Part shown: positions 19,824 through 31,703 of the stretch, piece by piece | How the letters are laid out: each line of letters starts with the position of its first letter | Position numbering within the stretch: the stretch's first letter is position 1 | Origin: Saccharibacter sp. 17.LH.SD | GTDB lineage: Bacteria > Pseudomonadota > Alphaproteobacteria > Acetobacterales > Acetobacteraceae | DNA length: 64,000 nucleotides | Assembly (NCBI RefSeq): GCF_009834805.1 | Contig: NZ_WVHO01000009.1 | Span: 622,501-686,500 of the forward strand | Reading direction: 5' to 3' | The notes under the pieces: model-generated | Seen by the model: only the letters and a program-made list of their open reading frames with translations | What the model was told of the DNA's origin: nothing | The model's database searches: none | Position numbers and translations under genes: made by a program

Positions 19824-20521
19824 AGGTAGGGATCGTTGTTTTCCCGGGGACCAACCGGGAACGCGACATGGTCCAGGCACTGACCTTGGCAACCGGTCGG
19901 GCGCCCAAACTCGTGTGGCATCAGGAAGAGAGTGTCACAGGCTTGGATCTTGTTGTTCTCCCAGGCGGGTTTAGCTTTGGGGATTATTTGCGTAGTGGCG
20001 CCATGGCCGCACATTCACCCATCATGACAGCGGTTCGTCGTTTTGCTGAGCAAGGTGGGTATGTCCTGGGCGTGTGCAATGGGTTCCAAATTCTGACAGA
20101 AGCTCAGCTGCTACCAGGGGCTTTGTTGCGGAATGCTGGGATGCGCTTTCTTTCCCAAGACTGTCATTTAAAGGTTGAGGGAAAGGAGAACATTTTCACC
20201 CATGGGTGGGCAAAAGGGGATGTCTTTCGGGCGCCTCTGGCACATGGTGATGGGAACTATACCGCAGCTCCAGAGATGTTAGATCGCCTCGAAGGTGAGG
20301 GACGTGTGGCGTTCCGTTATTGTCGAGATGATGGGTATATTCAGCATGATGATGCCCAGATCAACCTGAACGGTAGTGCACGCTCTATTGCCGGTGTGCT
20401 GAGTGAAAACCGCCGTGTCTGTGGCATGATGCCGCATCCTGAAAATCTCACTGACCCGGCCCTCGGAGGGACGGATGGAATGCCGCTCTTTAAAGGGATT
20501 GTGGAGAGTCTCAGCACATGA
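19820..20521 (+). CDS. purQ: FGAM synthase subunit PurQ (glutaminase)
   Basis: This class I glutamine amidotransferase supplies ammonia to PurL. The 233-residue protein starts [16 protein letters not shown], has [17 protein letters not shown], the nucleophilic Cys in [11 protein letters not shown] and the His-Glu pair in MMPHPENL. The ATG at 19820 lies inside the stop of the preceding gene (ATGA) and matches the family N-terminus; an in-frame upstream extension would only add unrelated residues. It overlaps purL by 4 bp. Confidence 0.95.
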   Translation: MKVGIVVFPGTNRERDMVQALTLATGRAPKLVWHQEESVTGLDLVVLPGGFSFGDYLRSGAMAAHSPIMTAVRRFAEQGGYVLGVCNGFQILTEAQLLPGALLRNAGMRFLSQDCHLKVEGKENIFTHGWAKGDVFRAPLAHGDGNYTAAPEMLDRLEGEGRVAFRYCRDDGYIQHDDAQINLNGSARSIAGVLSENRRVCGMMPHPENLTDPALGGTDGMPLFKGIVESLST

Positions 20522-22719
20522 GTTTGAAAGTTGATGGAGATCTGGCACGCTCTTTTGGGCTGACAGATGATGAATATGGCAAGGTGCTGGCCATTATGGG
20601 GCGGACACCGAGCTTAACGGAATTGGGTATTTTTTCGGTGATGTGGTCGGAGCATTGCTCCTACAAATCATCGCGGATGCATTTGAGAACACTGCCAACG
20701 AAAGCGCCATGGGTTATTCATGGGCCAGGCGAAAATGCGGGTGTGATCGATATTGGTGATGGTCTTGCCGCTGTCTTCAAGATGGAGAGCCATAATCACC
20801 CATCCTTTATCGAGCCCTATCAAGGGGCCGCGACGGGTGTCGGTGGAATTTTGCGTGATGTGTTTACAATGGGCGCACGGCCTGTTGCGAACTTGAACGC
20901 ATTGCGCTTTGGCTCCCCCAAAAATGCGGATACGCGCCGTGTTGTTGATGGCGTTGTGCGTGGTATCGGTGGGTATGGGAACTGCATTGGCGTACCAACC
21001 GTTGGCGGGGAAGTAAATTTCCATCCATCGTTTAATGGAAATCCCCTCGTCAATGCCATGACCGTTGGGATTGCACAGAAGGACCGTATCTTCCTCTCCG
21101 CTGCCGCTGGCGTGGGAAATCCCGTTGTGTATGTCGGCTCTAAGACAGGGCGCGATGGTATCCATGGTGCGACCATGTCCTCTGCTGAGTTTGATGAAGA
21201 ATCAAGCTCCAAGCGGCCGACGGTCCAGGTTGGAGACCCCTTTACGGAGAAGCTTCTGGTAGAGGCTTGTCTTGAGTTGATGGCGACTGATGCGGTCATT
21301 TCGATCCAAGATATGGGGGCTGCCGGTCTGACGTCGTCTGCTGTTGAGATGGCGAGCAAGGGAGAGGTTGGGATTGATCTTGATCTTGACCATGTGCCGC
21401 AGCGTGAAGCGAATATGTTGGCTTATGAGATGATGCTCTCAGAAAGCCAGGAACGTATGCTGATGGTGCTGCGCCCTGATCGCACAGAGGTGGCGCGCAA
21501 GATCTTCGAGAAATGGGAACTGGATTTCGCTATTGTTGGTCATCTGACTGATAGTGGGCGGATTACGGTGCGCCATAATGGGAGAGTAGAAGCTGATATT
21601 CCGCTGGGACCATTGGCAGATGAAGCTCCTGTTTATGATCGACCAACAGTGTATGAAGAACCTCCTGCGCTTTTAACGGCACCTTCTGATCCAGCAGGAA
21701 TTGAAGGGGCTTTACGCACTCTGATTGCCTCACCAGATCTCGCCTCACGTGCATGGATTTGGAACCAGTATGACAGTAGCGTTGGTGGCCAGACGTTAAA
21801 ACATCCTGGTGCTGCTGATGCTGCTATTATTCGTGTTGAGGGAACAAAACGTGGGCTTGCGATGACCACGGATTGTACGCCGCGTTATGGCCAAGCTGAC
21901 CCTTATGTGGGTGGATTGCAGGCGGTTGTTGAGGCCTGGCGCAATCTGACAGCGACAGGCGCCAAGCCCTTGGCGATGACCGATAACCTTAATTTCGGCA
22001 GCCCAGAAAATCCGCGTATTATGGGGCAATTCGTCCGGGTGATTAAAGGGCTCGGGGACGCTGGTCGCGCATTAGACTTCCCAATTGTGAGCGGGAATGT
22101 TTCTCTTTATAACGAGACACGTTCTGACACGGGGTTAACGACGGCTATTCAACCTTCTCCTGTTATTGGTGGGGTGGGTGTTCTCGACGATATTGCAACA
22201 GCTGTTGGGATGGCGATGCCTGAACAAGGTGAGCTTTTGCTGATTGGTGAAACCTGGGGCGAGCTTGGCCAGTCTCTGTGGTTGCGCGAGGTTTGTGGGC
22301 GTGAAGAAGGCGCTCCACCACGCGTGGATCTTGCCGCAGAAAAGCGCAATGGCGACTTTATTCGTGAACATATCCAGAAGGGTGTTGTTGCGGCATGTCA
22401 TGATGTTTCTGACGGTGGACTTCTTGTTGCAGTGGCTGAAATGGCCATGGTCAGTGGTGTTGGATGCCGTTTGGAAGCGAATCCAAGCGGAGTATCTCCG
22501 CATGCTTATTGGTTTGGAGAGGATCAAGCCCGTTATGTCGTTGCGACAACACAGGCGGATCATCTCCTAAAAGCCGCAGAAGATGCAGGGGTGCCGGTGC
22601 GTCGCCTTGGCCAGATTGGTGGTGAGCAGATTCACATCCCAGTCGGAATGCAGCTTGACGTGAAGGAGCTTCGTGAGCTTAACAGCGCGTTCTTTCCAGA
22701 TTTGATGGGAGAAGGCTGA
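20518..22719 (+). CDS. purL: FGAM synthase subunit PurL
   Basis: It is the ATP-dependent synthetase subunit that converts FGAR to FGAM. At 733 residues it is the small PurL that needs separate PurS and PurQ, both encoded just upstream. Motifs seen include [37 protein letters not shown] (metal and ATP binding), [16 protein letters not shown], a second-half [12 protein letters not shown] and [16 protein letters not shown]. It starts inside the purQ stop and is followed 2 bp later by bolA. Confidence 0.96.
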   Translation: MSLKVDGDLARSFGLTDDEYGKVLAIMGRTPSLTELGIFSVMWSEHCSYKSSRMHLRTLPTKAPWVIHGPGENAGVIDIGDGLAAVFKMESHNHPSFIEPYQGAATGVGGILRDVFTMGARPVANLNALRFGSPKNADTRRVVDGVVRGIGGYGNCIGVPTVGGEVNFHPSFNGNPLVNAMTVGIAQKDRIFLSAAAGVGNPVVYVGSKTGRDGIHGATMSSAEFDEESSSKRPTVQVGDPFTEKLLVEACLELMATDAVISIQDMGAAGLTSSAVEMASKGEVGIDLDLDHVPQREANMLAYEMMLSESQERMLMVLRPDRTEVARKIFEKWELDFAIVGHLTDSGRITVRHNGRVEADIPLGPLADEAPVYDRPTVYEEPPALLTAPSDPAGIEGALRTLIASPDLASRAWIWNQYDSSVGGQTLKHPGAADAAIIRVEGTKRGLAMTTDCTPRYGQADPYVGGLQAVVEAWRNLTATGAKPLAMTDNLNFGSPENPRIMGQFVRVIKGLGDAGRALDFPIVSGNVSLYNETRSDTGLTTAIQPSPVIGGVGVLDDIATAVGMAMPEQGELLLIGETWGELGQSLWLREVCGREEGAPPRVDLAAEKRNGDFIREHIQKGVVAACHDVSDGGLLVAVAEMAMVSGVGCRLEANPSGVSPHAYWFGEDQARYVVATTQADHLLKAAEDAGVPVRRLGQIGGEQIHIPVGMQLDVKELRELNSAFFPDLMGEG

Positions 22720-22721
22720 TT

Positions 22722-22952
22722 ATGCCCATGTCAGCGACTGAGATTGAGCGTACCATCCGTGAAGCTTTTCCTGATGCGCAGATTACAGTGCAGGATTTAG
22801 CAGGGGATGGCGATCACTATGCGTGCGAAGTAGTGAGTGAATCCTTCCGTGGTGTACCGCGTGTTCGGCAGCACCAAATGGTTTATAATGCTTTTGGAGG
22901 GCGTGTTGGTACAGAGCTCCATGCGCTCGCTGTGAAGACACGAACCCCTTGA
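22722..22952 (+). CDS. bolA: BolA-family protein
   Basis: This 76-residue protein is a BolA-type partner of monothiol glutaredoxins, with roles in iron-sulfur cluster handling. It shows the class II KH-like pattern: ERTIREAFPDAQITVQDLAGDGDHYACEVV, a F-x-G loop (FRGVPRVRQHQMVYNA) with the conserved RVRQHQ-V-x-A segment, and ELHALAVKT at the end. It directly follows purL and is followed by the CGFS glutaredoxin gene, its expected partner. Confidence 0.92.
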   Translation: MPMSATEIERTIREAFPDAQITVQDLAGDGDHYACEVVSESFRGVPRVRQHQMVYNAFGGRVGTELHALAVKTRTP

Positions 22953-23066
22953 AAATGAGAAAGCGGCACGGCCTGGGACTTGACTTTGGTTGTGTCGCTT
23001 CCATGTTCAGAAAACAGCCCTCATACGTGCTCGATCAGCTTAGAGCACAGTAAGGAATTTAGTTGA

Positions 23067-23402
23067 ATGAGTGATTCGGTTTTTCAGACCATTCAGAACA
23101 TGATTGATACCCATCCTGTCATGCTCTTCATGAAGGGAGATAAGCTTTTCCCTCAATGTGGGTTTTCCGCACGTGTTGTGCAGATTCTCACACATTTAGA
23201 TACTCCTTTTGAAACAGCAAACGTCCTAGAAAGCCCTGAGCTACGTCAGGGAATCAAAGATTTTTCTCAGTGGCCGACCGTTCCTCAGCTTTATGTCAAA
23301 GGTGAGTTCATTGGCGGATGTGATATCGTCACTGATATGTATCAGAGCGGTGAATTAGAGACTCTTTTGGTTGAAAAGGGTATTGTAAAAGCCTCTGACT
23401 AA
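23067..23402 (+). CDS. grxD: Monothiol glutaredoxin (Grx4/GrxD type)
   Basis: The 111-residue single-domain glutaredoxin has the CGFS active site ([11 protein letters not shown], about residue 30), [28 protein letters not shown] and the cis-Pro TVPQ. Such proteins bind a [2Fe-2S] cluster with glutathione and BolA and pass it to target proteins. The bolA-grxD neighbourhood supports this. A terminator follows directly. Confidence 0.95.
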   Translation: MSDSVFQTIQNMIDTHPVMLFMKGDKLFPQCGFSARVVQILTHLDTPFETANVLESPELRQGIKDFSQWPTVPQLYVKGEFIGGCDIVTDMYQSGELETLLVEKGIVKASD

Positions 23403-23419
23403 TATTTCAGAGCGTTGGG

Positions 23420-23452
23420 AAGGGGTATACCTATAAGGATGCCCCTTTTTTT
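23420..23452 (+). terminator. Rho-independent terminator after grxD
   Basis: AAGGGGTAT pairs with ATGCCCCTT (one G-T pair) around an imperfect apical stem, followed by a run of T. It would end the pur-bolA-grxD transcript. Confidence 0.8.
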
Positions 23453-23560
23453 ATTGGTTACGGTTTTTATCTCTGTCCTTCTGCGGAAAATCCTGTTTTT
23501 ATGTCCTATCATTAAAGATAACGGGCCGAGCTTAGTTGCTATACCGCTGGAGAATATTAC

Positions 23561-23878
23561 ATGGTGCGTCGCTTAAAGGGTAAACTTGTTCTTGGAATGA
23601 TTGGGGCGAGTTGTCTGATGGGGTCTTCTGCTCATGCAGATCGTGTTTTAACGGACTATGAAGCGCGTAAGTTGACATTCAGCGCCCTTATTGCGCCACC
23701 TGTTCGGCATCATCATGTTGCGCGTTCTTACCTGGCTCGTTTGCATTCACACGCGTCGCATCCGGTTCGTCTTGCAAGCAACAGGGTAGCGCATCACGGG
23801 ATGGTTGTCAGGAACGTAACGTATCGTGGCCATGTCGTATCGCCACATAGCCGGAATACCCATCACCGTCACGGTTGA
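23561..23878 (+). CDS. Small secreted His/Arg-rich protein of unknown function
   Basis: The product has 105 residues. Residues 1-26 are a signal peptide with cleavage after AHA. The mature part is basic and rich in His, Arg and Val (APPVRHHHVARSYLARLHSHASH, ending HHRHG). I recognise no family. It stands alone between the grxD terminator and the convergent yraN gene, whose stop is 3 bp beyond its own. The signal peptide and composition resemble other small periplasmic proteins of acetic acid bacteria, which is a loose comparison. Confidence 0.65.
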   Translation: MVRRLKGKLVLGMIGASCLMGSSAHADRVLTDYEARKLTFSALIAPPVRHHHVARSYLARLHSHASHPVRLASNRVAHHGMVVRNVTYRGHVVSPHSRNTHHRHG

Positions 23879-23881
23879 GTT

Positions 23882-25302
<1,421 letters not shown>

Positions 25303-25311
25303 CTAGAAAAT

Positions 25312-26754
25312 TTACATATTCTGGTGGAGCTTACTGTGACGGCGGCTATAGCCAAAATAAATCACGGCACCAATGATGAGCCAAATAATCAAACGCAACC
25401 ATGTGACGATATCCATAGATAGCATAACGATGGTGCAAGAGATGGCGCCAAGAGCAGGAATAATTATGCCTTTTCCTGGTACACGGAAGCGGCGAGGCGC
25501 ATCAGGGGCTCTCCAGCGAAGAACCATGACACCAACGCATACGATAACAAAGGCGAGCAGCGTGCCAATAGAGGTCATCGCGCCGAGCATGCTGATAGGG
25601 AAACAAGCGGCGAGAAAGGAGCTCATTATTGCGGTTAAAATATGTGAAGACCATGGTGTTTTACGGGTTGGATGAAGCTTAGCAAAAATGGAGGGGATAA
25701 GCCCATCATGCGACATTGCCATGGCAACACGACTTTGACCCAGCAACATGCCGTAAATAACGGACATATAGCCTAGAGCAATTCCCAATTTGATGAGAGC
25801 GGATAGCGTTGGCATATGAATGCTATCCATCACGGTGGCTACGGGGTTTGGATCATTAGCAAGGTCATGATAATTGACGACGCCGACTAAGACCGATGAA
25901 AAGACGACATAAATAACGGCACAGATAAGAAGGCTTCCGACGAGGCTGAAAGGAAGGTCTCGTTGGGGAGAGTGTGAATCTTGTGCGGCGGTTGAAACGG
26001 TATCAAAGCCAACATAGGCAAAAAAGATCATGCTGGCTGCTTGCATGACGCCACTAAAGCCGAAGTGACCAAACTCTCCTGTATTTTTGGGCATAAAGGG
26101 GTGAAAATTGGCCATATTGACGTGCGGAATACATACAGCGATCACAACAGCTACGATCAAGAGCTTGATAGCAACGATCGCTGCATTGATTTTGCTTGAT
26201 TCCCCCGTGCTGCGCATCAAAAGCGCTGTAACGATCCAGATGATGAAAACACTTGGCGCGTTAAACCACGCATGTACCACTGTCCCATCCGCTAACGTAA
26301 CGGGTGTCATAGGCGGGGCGAGGAGGCGTGGGTCTAGAGTAATCCCCCATCCTCGTAGGAGAGAGAAAAAATAACCTGACCAACTGGAGGCAACGGTTGC
26401 GGCAGCAACGGTATATTCTAGGATGAGATCCCAACCGATAATCCATGCGACAATCTCGCCCATGGAGCTATAGGCATAGGAATAGGCTGACCCTGCAACA
26501 GGGAGCATCCCAGCGAGTTCGGCATAACACAAGCCTGCAAACCCACAGGCAATGGCAGCGATTAAAAATGAAATGACAACGGCAGGGCCCGCATGTTGCC
26601 CGGCGGCAACGCCTGTGAGGGAGAAAAGCCCAGCGCCAACCGTGACGCCAATACCAAGGGCCATAAGCTGCCAGGGCCCCATAACGCGTTTTAAATGAGA
26701 AGGTTTTTGACGTTCTTCGACAATAGGTTTGATTCGTAAAAAGGATGTGGCCAT
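25312..26754 (-). CDS. APC-family amino acid permease (copy 4 of tandem array)
   Basis: This 480-residue inner-membrane protein has about 12 hydrophobic helices. It resembles bacterial CAT/YfnA-type permeases of the amino acid-polyamine-organocation superfamily: helix 1 has GIGVTVGAGLFSLTGVAAG (the unwound substrate-binding region), then GLCYAELAGMLPVAGSAYSYAY, GWDLILEYTV, FFAYVGFDTVSTAAQDS, and the C-terminal RRFRVPGKG before the last helices. Substrate specificity cannot be read from sequence. It is the last of four consecutive paralogues and lies 161 bp from the next, the widest gap in the array. Confidence 0.9.
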   Translation of the reverse strand: MATSFLRIKPIVEERQKPSHLKRVMGPWQLMALGIGVTVGAGLFSLTGVAAGQHAGPAVVISFLIAAIACGFAGLCYAELAGMLPVAGSAYSYAYSSMGEIVAWIIGWDLILEYTVAAATVASSWSGYFFSLLRGWGITLDPRLLAPPMTPVTLADGTVVHAWFNAPSVFIIWIVTALLMRSTGESSKINAAIVAIKLLIVAVVIAVCIPHVNMANFHPFMPKNTGEFGHFGFSGVMQAASMIFFAYVGFDTVSTAAQDSHSPQRDLPFSLVGSLLICAVIYVVFSSVLVGVVNYHDLANDPNPVATVMDSIHMPTLSALIKLGIALGYMSVIYGMLLGQSRVAMAMSHDGLIPSIFAKLHPTRKTPWSSHILTAIMSSFLAACFPISMLGAMTSIGTLLAFVIVCVGVMVLRWRAPDAPRRFRVPGKGIIIPALGAISCTIVMLSMDIVTWLRLIIWLIIGAVIYFGYSRRHSKLHQNM

Positions 26755-26915
26755 AGGGCTGTCTCCACCAGAAGGAAATCTAAAAAGACATAATCAAATG
26801 CAAACGAGGCATGTCAGGTAACACTCTGACGCATAATACCATTTTTGTGAAATATTTTTTTCCTCTCCATACAAGGAGAGGAACGGTAGAAAATAACTCG
26901 GGGAGGGGAACTGCC

Positions 26916-28367
26916 TTATTCGGAGGTGGAGGAGGTATTTAATGTGCTGCGGTGAATGCCGTAGCAAAAATAGATGATAATCCCGATCACAAGCCAGCAG
27001 ATGAGGCGGATCCAGGTTGTAATATCCAATGATGCGATGACGACACCACAAGAGAGTATGCCAAGGAGCGGGATGGCGAAAGCACCGCCAGGCATGCGAA
27101 AACGACGTTGTGCGTTAGGCGCTTTAAACCGTAGAATCATGACACCTGCACAGACAATAATGAAAGCAAGCAGGGTGCCGATAGAGGTCATTGCCCCTAA
27201 TATATCAATGGGGAGACAGGCGGAGAGGAGACTGCCCACAATAGCTGTGATGATGTGAGAGATCCAAGGCGTTTTAGAGCGTGGATTGAGGCGTTTAAAA
27301 TAATCGGGCAGGAGGCCATCTTGAGCCATAGCGAGTGAAACACGGCTTTGCCCCATGAGAAGCCCATAAATAACGGATAGATAACCGATGGTAATGCCTA
27401 GCTTAATGATGCTCGAAAACCATGGGAGATGAAGCGTATCAATCACCGTGGCCACGGGGTTGGGGTCGTGTGCCATATGGTGATAATTGACCATGCCGAC
27501 GATAACGAATGAGAAAATTGCATAGATAGCAGCGCAAATCGCCAAGCTGCCTAAAATGCCGACAGGAATGTTCTTTTGAGGGTTTTCGCTATCTTGTGCG
27601 GCTGTTGAGACAATATCAAAGCCGATATAGGCAAAGAAAATCATTCCTGCGGCGCGCATGACACCACTAAAACCAAAATGGCCAAATTCTCCTGTATTGG
27701 GTGGAATAAGCGGATGAAAATTAGCCATGCCGATATGGGGAATGCAGATAATGGTTACGCTTGCGATAATGAGGAGTTTCAAAGCAACAATCACAGCATT
27801 GATCTTGCTGGACTCACGAGTGCCGCGCATAAGGAGCAGCGTAACAGCGAATATGATAAAGATGCTGGGGAGATTGAACCATGCGTGGGTCTGATGCCCA
27901 TCAGGCATTGTCACGAGTGTTGAGGGCGCAGCAAGTAAGCGAGGGTCGATAAAAATGCCCCAACCTTGCAACAAAGATGTAAAATAGCCGGACCAACTGG
28001 AGGCAACGGCCGAGGCATTCACTGTATATTCTAAGATAAGGTCCCAACCGATAATCCAAGCGACAATCTCGCCCATGGCGGTATAGGCGTAGGTGTAAGC
28101 TGAACCAGCCGTTGGCATCATACCAGCAAGCTCAGCATAGCATAAGCCAGCAAAAGCGCAGGCAAGAGCCGCAATGACAAAAGAGATAACAACGGCAGGG
28201 CCAGCATATTGGCCAGCGGCAACGCCCGTGATGGAGAAAAGCCCAGCGCCAATGGTCACACCAATACCGAGAGCAATAAGCTGCCACGGTCCTAAAACAC
28301 GTCGTAATTCTGTTTGCTTCGGGGTATTCGATGTGATCGGTTTGGTGCGCCATATAGGCATGGTCAT
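26916..28367 (-). CDS. APC-family amino acid permease (copy 3 of tandem array)
   Basis: This 483-residue paralogue of its neighbours has the same helix-1 motif (GIGVTIGAGLFSITGVAAG), AELAGMMPTAGSAYTYAY, FFAYIGFDIVSTAAQDSENPQ and RRFRMPGG. The N-terminus WRTKPI and the Ser/Thr-rich tail (TSSTSE) differ slightly between copies. GGAGATG precedes the ATG. The two genes upstream in the array are 45 and 21 bp apart, so they are probably cotranscribed. The copies differ most in the loop after helix 5 and at the C-terminal tail, which may reflect different substrates; that is inference. Confidence 0.9.
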   Translation of the reverse strand: MTMPIWRTKPITSNTPKQTELRRVLGPWQLIALGIGVTIGAGLFSITGVAAGQYAGPAVVISFVIAALACAFAGLCYAELAGMMPTAGSAYTYAYTAMGEIVAWIIGWDLILEYTVNASAVASSWSGYFTSLLQGWGIFIDPRLLAAPSTLVTMPDGHQTHAWFNLPSIFIIFAVTLLLMRGTRESSKINAVIVALKLLIIASVTIICIPHIGMANFHPLIPPNTGEFGHFGFSGVMRAAGMIFFAYIGFDIVSTAAQDSENPQKNIPVGILGSLAICAAIYAIFSFVIVGMVNYHHMAHDPNPVATVIDTLHLPWFSSIIKLGITIGYLSVIYGLLMGQSRVSLAMAQDGLLPDYFKRLNPRSKTPWISHIITAIVGSLLSACLPIDILGAMTSIGTLLAFIIVCAGVMILRFKAPNAQRRFRMPGGAFAIPLLGILSCGVVIASLDITTWIRLICWLVIGIIIYFCYGIHRSTLNTSSTSE

Positions 28368-28412
28368 CGTGTCATCTCCATGATGGTTTATTGGAGGGTT
28401 TGGATGTAGGCA

Positions 28413-29864
28413 TTAGTGCTGAGAGCGGGTTTTTCTCAAAAGACTATGGCGTACGCTATAGGTGAAATAGATCACAAAGCCGAGTGCGAGCCAGAGGATA
28501 AGCCGCAGCCATGTGACATGCCCCATTGAAAGCATAACGCTCCCACACGCAAGGATGCCTAAACAGGGAATAAGAAAATTTCCACCAGGCACACGAAAAT
28601 GACGTGGGGCGTGAGGGGCTTTATAGCGTAGCGCCGTAACACCTATGCAGACGATGATGAAAGCAAGGAGTGTCCCGATAGAAGCCATATCGGCTAAGAG
28701 GCCGATCGGCAGGCAAGCCGCCATGAGTGAACTCACAATAAATGTCATTAGATGCGTTATATTTGGCGTTGAGGAGCGTTTCCCTAAGCGGCCTAGTAGG
28801 GAGGGTAATAGACCGTCATGCGACATAGTCATGACGATACGGCTTTGTCCCATGAGAAGACCATAGATGACCGCAATATAGCCAAGAGTAATCCCCATTT
28901 TGACGACGGAACCAAGCCAAGGCACATGCACAGCATCCATTGCTGTGGCGACAGGGCTTGGATCATTTGCAAGCTTATGGAAGTCTACCACTCCGACTAA
29001 GACAGCGGAAAAGATGACGTATATAATCGCACAGATGGTCTGGCTACCTAGAATGCACAGGGGCATCGTGCGCTGAGGGTTCTTAGTATCTTGCGCTGCT
29101 GTTGAAACGATGTCGAAGCCGATATAGGCCATGAAGGCCAGTCCTGCGGCGCGCATCACACCGCTAAAGCCAAACTGACCAAATTGTCCCTGATTTTGGG
29201 GGATAAAAGGATGGAAATGGGCGCGCTGTATAAAAGGAATACACGCAATAATCATCCCGCTAATGACAAGGACTTTGATCAACACAACAATGGTGTTGAT
29301 ACGGGATGATTCACTCATACCACGCATAAGCAGAGCGGTAACAAGACCAATAATGACAATGCTTGGCGCATTAAACCAAGCATGAGCCATAGTGCCATCA
29401 GGCATTGTTACGGGAGTGAGTGGAGGGGCGAGGAGGCGCGGGTCTAGCTTGATCCCCCAGTCATGCAGAAGCGAGGTAACATAGCCGGACCAACTGGAAG
29501 CAACGGCGGCGGCCCCGACGGTGTATTCTAAAATGAGGTCCCAGCCGATAATCCAGGCGACGCCTTCGCCTAAGCCAGCATAGGCGTAGGAATAAGCTGA
29601 CCCGCCTGTCGGGATCATGCCAGCAAGTTCAGCATAGCATAAGCCAGCAAAGCTTGCGGCGATGGCGGCGATGAGAAAGGAAAGCGTTACCGCTGGGCCG
29701 GCATGTTGACCAGCGGCAATGCCGGTTAATGAAAAAAGACCTGCGCCGATCGTAACACCAACGCCCATGGCAATGAGTTGCCATGGGCCGAAGACACGTT
29801 TGAGCTCAGATTTTGGGTTACTCTCTGAAGAGACAGGTTTTGTGCGCCAAAGAGGCGAAGTCAT
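28413..29864 (-). CDS. APC-family amino acid permease (copy 2 of tandem array)
   Basis: The 483-residue permease has the motifs GVGVTIGAGLFSLTGIAAG, AELAGMIPTGGSAYSYAYAGLGEGVAWIIGWDLILEYTVGAAAVASSW and FMAYIGFDIVSTAAQDTKNPQ. In the motif after YAY it shares AGLGEG with copy 1, where copies 3 and 4 read -MGEI, which suggests that copies 1 and 2 are the closest pair. It ends 45 bp before copy 3. Confidence 0.9.
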   Translation of the reverse strand: MTSPLWRTKPVSSESNPKSELKRVFGPWQLIAMGVGVTIGAGLFSLTGIAAGQHAGPAVTLSFLIAAIAASFAGLCYAELAGMIPTGGSAYSYAYAGLGEGVAWIIGWDLILEYTVGAAAVASSWSGYVTSLLHDWGIKLDPRLLAPPLTPVTMPDGTMAHAWFNAPSIVIIGLVTALLMRGMSESSRINTIVVLIKVLVISGMIIACIPFIQRAHFHPFIPQNQGQFGQFGFSGVMRAAGLAFMAYIGFDIVSTAAQDTKNPQRTMPLCILGSQTICAIIYVIFSAVLVGVVDFHKLANDPSPVATAMDAVHVPWLGSVVKMGITLGYIAVIYGLLMGQSRIVMTMSHDGLLPSLLGRLGKRSSTPNITHLMTFIVSSLMAACLPIGLLADMASIGTLLAFIIVCIGVTALRYKAPHAPRHFRVPGGNFLIPCLGILACGSVMLSMGHVTWLRLILWLALGFVIYFTYSVRHSLLRKTRSQH

Positions 29865-29885
29865 GGAAAATGTCCGTTTGTGGCT

Positions 29886-31343
29886 TCAGGAATTATGACG
29901 GGAAGGCGTGTTGTGAAGGTGACTATGCTTGATGCTGTATGTGAAGTAGATCACGAGCCCCAGAACAAGCCAGATAAGAAGACGTACCCATGTCATGGTT
30001 CCGATAGAGGCCATTACAACACCGCATGAAAGAATGCCCAACGCGGGAACCAGGAATGGCCCACCAGGAACACGGAAGCGGCGTGGAACATCAGGGTTAC
30101 GCAACCGCAGAGCCGTCACACCGGCACACACAATGACGAAGGCAAGAAGTGTGCCAATAGCCGTCATGGCTCCAAGCGCACCAATGGGCAAACAGGCAGC
30201 AAGAATACTGCTGGCGATAGCGGTGAGGATATGAGCGGTCCAGGGTGTTTGGCTTCGTTTGTTGAGGCGTCCAAACGCTGGAGGGATCAGGCCGTCACGC
30301 GCCATGTTAAGGGCAATGCGACTTTGGCCGATGAGAAGGCCATACATGCCAGAGATATAGCCAAGTGTGACACCAATTTTTACGATGGCGGCAAGCCATG
30401 GCATATGCACAGTGTCCATCGCAGTGGCGACAGGGCTTGGGTCATTGGCTAATGTGTGGAAGTCCACAACGCCAACCAGCATGGTTGAGAAGATGATATA
30501 AATGACAGCACATGCAGCAAGGCTACCAAGAATACCAATAGGCATATTGCGTTGGGGGTCTCGGGTGTCTTGCGCGGCGGTTGAGACGATATCAATTCCG
30601 ATATAAGCGAAGAAGGCCATCCCTGCCGCACGAAGGATTCCACTGGGGCCAAAATGCCCAAATTCGCCTTGGTTAGGTGGAATGAAGGGATGAAAATGGC
30701 TCAGTTGAATGAAGGGAACGCAGGCAACAACCATACTCGTGATCACGAGGATCTTCAGCATGACAACTAACGTGTTAAACCGCGCTGATTCACTCGTGCC
30801 GCGCATGAGAAGAGCGGTAATGGCGCAAATGATGATGATACTCGGTGCATTGAACCACGCATGAGCGGTGCTACCATCGGGCATAGTAACAGGCGTGGAG
30901 GGAGGCGCGAGGAGACGTGGATCAATAATGATTCCCCATCCTCTCAGAAGTGATGCTAGATAGCTGGACCAACTAGAAGCGACAGCGGCAGCCCCAACAG
31001 TATATTCTAAGATGAGATCCCACCCAATGATCCACGCCGTGCCTTCACCGAGGCCTGCATAGGCATAGGCATAGGCGGACCCACCTGCCGGGATCATCCC
31101 AGAGAGTTCAGCGTAACATAAGCCCGCAAAGCTGGCTGCAATTGCCGCGATTAAGAAAGAAAGGGTTACCGCTGGCCCGGCATTTTGACCCGCGACAACG
31201 CCGGTAAGGGAAAAGAGGCCTGCCCCAACCGTAACACCAACCCCCATGGCAATAAGACGCCATGGGCCAAAAACGCGTTTAAGACCATCTTGTTGGTCTG
31301 TGTGAGGAGCAATGGGTTTTGTTCGCCATAGTGGCATGGACAT
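29886..31343 (-). CDS. APC-family amino acid permease (copy 1, first gene of array)
   Basis: The 485-residue permease has about 12 helices with GVGVTVGAGLFSLTGVVAG, AELSGMIPAGGSAYAYAYAGLGEG, FFAYIGIDIVSTAAQDTRDPQ and RRFRVPGGPF. It is the first gene of the leftward array, so the array promoter is expected in the 360-bp gap to the divergent lipase-like gene. Family knowledge predicts proton-coupled uptake or exchange of amino acids such as cationic ones; the actual substrate is unknown. Confidence 0.9.
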   Translation of the reverse strand: MSMPLWRTKPIAPHTDQQDGLKRVFGPWRLIAMGVGVTVGAGLFSLTGVVAGQNAGPAVTLSFLIAAIAASFAGLCYAELSGMIPAGGSAYAYAYAGLGEGTAWIIGWDLILEYTVGAAAVASSWSSYLASLLRGWGIIIDPRLLAPPSTPVTMPDGSTAHAWFNAPSIIIICAITALLMRGTSESARFNTLVVMLKILVITSMVVACVPFIQLSHFHPFIPPNQGEFGHFGPSGILRAAGMAFFAYIGIDIVSTAAQDTRDPQRNMPIGILGSLAACAVIYIIFSTMLVGVVDFHTLANDPSPVATAMDTVHMPWLAAIVKIGVTLGYISGMYGLLIGQSRIALNMARDGLIPPAFGRLNKRSQTPWTAHILTAIASSILAACLPIGALGAMTAIGTLLAFVIVCAGVTALRLRNPDVPRRFRVPGGPFLVPALGILSCGVVMASIGTMTWVRLLIWLVLGLVIYFTYSIKHSHLHNTPSRHNS

Positions 31344-31703
31344 CGATGGGCCTCTTAAACCTGACTATTATTCTAGAAATGAACGTAAGATGACCTCCTT
31401 ATAGGGAGTGTATTCGTATAAAAGAAGGAGCTTTTCTCGTTAGAGGGTTAATAATGTGAGATGATAGGAGGGTCTATGATGAAATTTTCTTTCGTTTCCT
31501 TCGTATTGGGAGACTTTATCCTACAATATGCGGCGTTTTTTGCCTCTGACACAGTATGATATTTTTCCCATAGAGGAAGGAGTATCCATTCTCGCTAGAA
31601 GAAAGAAATTTAGTAAAAATGATTAAATTGACGGAATAAGTATTGCAGCCCATAGTGCGAGACTGTCTGTATTATGATTTTATTACAAGAAAGGTAGAGA
31701 GAG
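31344..31703. other. Divergent intergenic region without a gene
   Basis: This AT-rich stretch separates the leftward permease array from the rightward lipase-like gene and should contain both promoters. I see no convincing -35/-10 pair, operator or RNA structure, and no open frame with coding character. Confidence 0.5.
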
